Positions 61,635 through 64,000 of a stretch of 64,000 bases of DNA are shown one piece after another; the stretch's first letter is position 1; each line of letters opens with the position of its first letter. The stretch is taken from positions 124,001 through 188,000 of the forward strand of contig CAVZOJ010000008.1 in NCBI GenBank assembly GCA_963776845.1, given 5' to 3'. The stretch is from Roseitranquillus sp963776845. GTDB lineage: Bacteria; Pseudomonadota; Alphaproteobacteria; Rhodobacterales; Rhodobacteraceae. The position numbers and the translations under genes are program-made. A model generated the notes under the pieces. The model made no database searches. It saw nothing but the letters and a program-made list of their open reading frames with translations, and was not told the origin of the DNA.

Positions 61635-62658
61635 GTGGCAGAAAGCGCGAGCCGGATCGCGTCGGACATCGACTTCGACCGCGCCGGCCGGCAGGCGGGC
61701 TATCTGCGCGCCCCGATGTCGCGCAACACCTCCGGCTGGGGCATCGTCGAGATCCCGATCGTCGTCCTGAACCACGGCAGTGGCCCCACCGTGCTGCTGA
61801 CCGGCGGCGTCCACGGCGACGAGTACGAAGGCCCGATCGCGCTCTCGGAACTCTCCCGCACGCTCGACCCCGCCGAGATCGAGGGCCGCGTCATCATCAT
61901 GCCGGCGGTCAACATCCCCGCGGTATTGGCCAACACGCGCCTGTCACCGGCGGACGGCCGCGACATGAACCGCTGCTTTCCGGGCGACCCGCGCGGGAGC
62001 TTCAGCCAGATGCTGGCGCATTACCTCGACGCGGTGATCCTTCCGATGGTCGATGTGTCGCTCGACCTGCACACCGCCGGTCATTCCGGCGAACTCGATT
62101 CCGTCCACCAACATGCACCGAGTCGCCGACCCCGGGATGCTCGACCGCACGCTGGCCACCGCCGCCGCATTCGGCGCGCCCTACAACGTCGTCTTCGGCG
62201 GCGTGGACGAGGGCGCGACGCTCACCTCCTCCGTCGAGCGGCAGGGCATCCTCTCGCTCGGGACCGAGCTCGGTGGCTGGGGGCGCGTGAACATCGAGGG
62301 CGTGCGGATCGCCCGCCGCGGCGTCCGCAACCTCCTGTGCCATGTCGGCGTGATGGAGGGCGAACCCGAGACCGTCCAGCGCGACGGAACACCCGGCACG
62401 CGCCACATGGAGGTCCGCTCGCGCGAGCAGTACGCCTTCGCCCCCGCCGCCGGCACGTTCGAACCCGCCAACGTCGTCGGCGACGAGGTTACGAGCGGCG
62501 CCCCCGCCGGCTGGCTCCATTTCGTCGAGGATGTGGACCGGCTGCCGATCGAGGTCCGCTACGGCTCGGACGGGGTCCTCTGGATGTCCGCCGGGCCGGG
62601 CCGGGTCGCCCGCGGCGATACAGTGGCGGTGGTGATGAGCGACCTGCAACCTGCCTGA
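61635..62658 (+). CDS. Succinylglutamate desuccinylase/aspartoacylase family protein, DoeB-like (one frameshift)
   Basis: GTG/ATG region at 61635 giving AESASRIASDIDFDRAGRQA. Zinc amidohydrolase motif VLLTGGVHGDEYEGPIALSE (His and Glu ligands), RDMNRCFPGDPRGSFSQMLA, then VDVSLDLHTAGHSGE (third His). One extra base near 62098 shifts into IPSTNMHRVADPGMLDRTLA, RQGILSLGTELGGWGRVNIE (catalytic Glu region) and SREQYAFAPAAGTFEPANVV. About 340 aa if corrected. Similar in layout to N-acetyl-diaminobutyrate deacetylase (DoeB), but ectoine genes are not nearby, so it may act on another N-acyl amino acid. Confidence 0.85.
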
Positions 62659-62680
62659 CCCCCCAGCACAGGAGACCTCG

Positions 62681-64000
62681 ATGCCGAAGATGCTGATGCT
62701 CGACTGCAAGCAGGAGATCTCGTCCTTCAACCCGCTGCCCTCGCAGTACGACAGCTTCGGCGTCGAGCGTGGCGACGAGATGCTCGCGCATCGCGGCCTC
62801 AACACCGAGATCGGCGGCGCGCTGTCGGTCTTCGACGCGACACCGGGGATCGAGGTGATCCCCGCCATCGCCGCGCGGGCGGGCAGCGCCGGGATCCTCT
62901 CCCGTGACGGCTGGCAGAGGCTCTCGGCCGAGATCGTCGACGCGGTGGCGGCCCGCGCGGAAGAGGCGGACGCAGTTTACGCCTCGCTCCACGGCGCGAT
63001 GGGGGCAGAGGGTGAGCTCGACCCCGAAGGCCACCTGCTGACCAAGATCCGCCGCATCATCGGGCCGGAGAAGCCGCTGGTCATCTCGCTCGACCTGCAC
63101 GGCATCTGCACCGACAGGATGCTGCGGCAGATCGACGGGCTGACGCTCTACCACACCTATCCGCACGTCGACTTCGCCGACACCGCCGCGCGGGCGGCGC
63201 GCCTGCTGCTCGGGATCATGCAGGGCGTACCCAGGCCGGTCATCGCGCGTGTCGTCGTCCCGGCGCTGGTCCGCGGCAACGAGCTGATCACCGCGACCGG
63301 CTGCTACGGCGACCTGATCCGGGAGTGCCAGCGGATCGAGCGCGACGGCACCGCGCTCGCCGCCGGCATCATGATCGGCAACCCCTTCACCGACGTGCCC
63401 GAGCTCTGCACTCAGGTCCTCGTGACGACGGATGCCGACCCCGCGACCGCCGAAGCCGAGGCGCTGCGCCTCGCGGCCGAGTTCTGGCCCGACCGGCACC
63501 GGATGCAGGCCCGGCTGATCCCGCTCGACCGCGCCATCGCGCAGGCGCGGACGATGGCGTGGCCAGTGGTCTTCACCGACGCCGCGGACGCCACGTCCTC
63601 CGGCGCGACGGGCGACAGCAACGCGATCCTCCGGGCGCTGCGCGACGCCAGTTATCCGGGTCGGGTGCTGGCGCAGATCGTCGATCCCGCCGCCGCGGCG
63701 GCCGCCCACGCGGCGGGCGTCGGCGCCACCATCCGCGCCACGCTCGGCGGCGCAATCGATCCCGACCGGTACACGCCGATGCAGGTCGAGGCGCGCGTCA
63801 CGCTGCTTTCCGACGGGCGCACCCGGCTCGAGACGATGGGAACCCCGCTCGACGCCGGCCCGACCGCGGTGCTGAGGTTCGGCACTTTCACCGTCGTGGT
63901 CCTCAGCCGCACCGTCAGCCTGTTCGACCGGGCGCTCTACTTCGCCAACGGCTGCGACCCCCGCGACTTCGACCTGACCGTCGTCAAGTCGCCGCATACC
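62681..64000 (+). CDS. M81 family metallopeptidase (MlrC-like), runs off the window
   Basis: ATG 62681 with AGGAGA at 62670-62675; 440 codons are visible and the frame is still open at 64000. Starts PKMLMLDCKQEISSFNPLPS (zinc-site Gln-Glu in family position); DAVYASLHGAMGAEGELDPE, PLVISLDLHGICTDRMLRQI (zinc Asp-His), LYHTYPHVDFADTAARAARL (zinc His) and DAADATSSGATGDSNAILRA are hallmarks of the microcystinase C/M81 family, which hydrolyses small linear peptides or amides. With the AstE-like enzyme 23 nt upstream it probably degrades an acylated amino-acid derivative. Confidence 0.92.
   Translation, partial: MPKMLMLDCKQEISSFNPLPSQYDSFGVERGDEMLAHRGLNTEIGGALSVFDATPGIEVIPAIAARAGSAGILSRDGWQRLSAEIVDAVAARAEEADAVYASLHGAMGAEGELDPEGHLLTKIRRIIGPEKPLVISLDLHGICTDRMLRQIDGLTLYHTYPHVDFADTAARAARLLLGIMQGVPRPVIARVVVPALVRGNELITATGCYGDLIRECQRIERDGTALAAGIMIGNPFTDVPELCTQVLVTTDADPATAEAEALRLAAEFWPDRHRMQARLIPLDRAIAQARTMAWPVVFTDAADATSSGATGDSNAILRALRDASYPGRVLAQIVDPAAAAAAHAAGVGATIRATLGGAIDPDRYTPMQVEARVTLLSDGRTRLETMGTPLDAGPTAVLRFGTFTVVVLSRTVSLFDRALYFANGCDPRDFDLTVVKSPHT

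Overview
The window is GC-rich chromosomal or megaplasmid DNA, most likely from an alphaproteobacterium (Rhodobacterales or Rhizobiales type). This is inferred from gene content, not from a marker gene: a TRAP transporter beside a homogentisate cluster, a Liv ABC operon with a BKACE enzyme, an M81 (MlrC-like) peptidase, and many IS5, IS21, IS66, IS30 and IS256 copies. There are no rRNA genes, no convincing tRNA and no CRISPR array.

Layout. 1-760 is a broken IS21 istA. 1371-12646 is a type I secretion locus. On the minus strand a giant acidic, repetitive protein (7235-10925), a conserved-looking 822-aa protein, an ABC exporter and an HlyD adaptor follow one another, facing a divergent LuxR-type regulator and a small protein with a HEPN-like RNxxxH motif. 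12771-33000 is an insertion-sequence graveyard: IS5, IS1634, an IS66 split by a serine-recombinase element, IS256, IS21, IS110, IS30, IS427-type and IS3 remnants. It also contains one small host island (26952-28727: outer-membrane protein, DUF2092 protein, small secreted protein) and stubs of broken host genes. 34025-44122 is a homogentisate/hydroxyphenylacetate catabolic cluster with MarR regulators at both ends and a TRAP transporter. 44183-46600 holds an IS481 copy, a MazEF-like pair and debris. 46606-54793 is a Liv-type uptake operon with a BKACE enzyme and a 3-hydroxyacyl dehydrogenase, divergent from a GntR regulator and an SDR. 55206-60310 is more IS debris plus stubs of acetamidase and formate dehydrogenase. 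60335-64000 is a divergent pair with an enolase-superfamily enzyme on one side and an AstE/DoeB-like deacylase plus an M81 peptidase on the other.

The most striking signal is a family of ten short (43-45 nt) palindromic inserts, called R44 here. They share the core CGCCATYGG-TTCRAG-CC-ATGGCG, and every one lies inside a transposase or transposition-helper gene (IS5 x2, IS66 x4, IS21 x2, IS481, IS256). None was seen in a host gene. In most cases the insert appears to replace about 7 nt of the transposase gene. One copy is read through in frame inside an IS5 that otherwise looks intact. A second palindrome type, centred on CCAGTGG, sits in two further transposase positions. The closest known analogy is the Rickettsia palindromic elements, which also insert inside coding sequence.

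Several host genes (hlyD-like, the acidic protein, fahA, the FAD monooxygenase, the AstE-like gene) carry single small indels. These may be real decay or sequencing error, and this caveat applies throughout.
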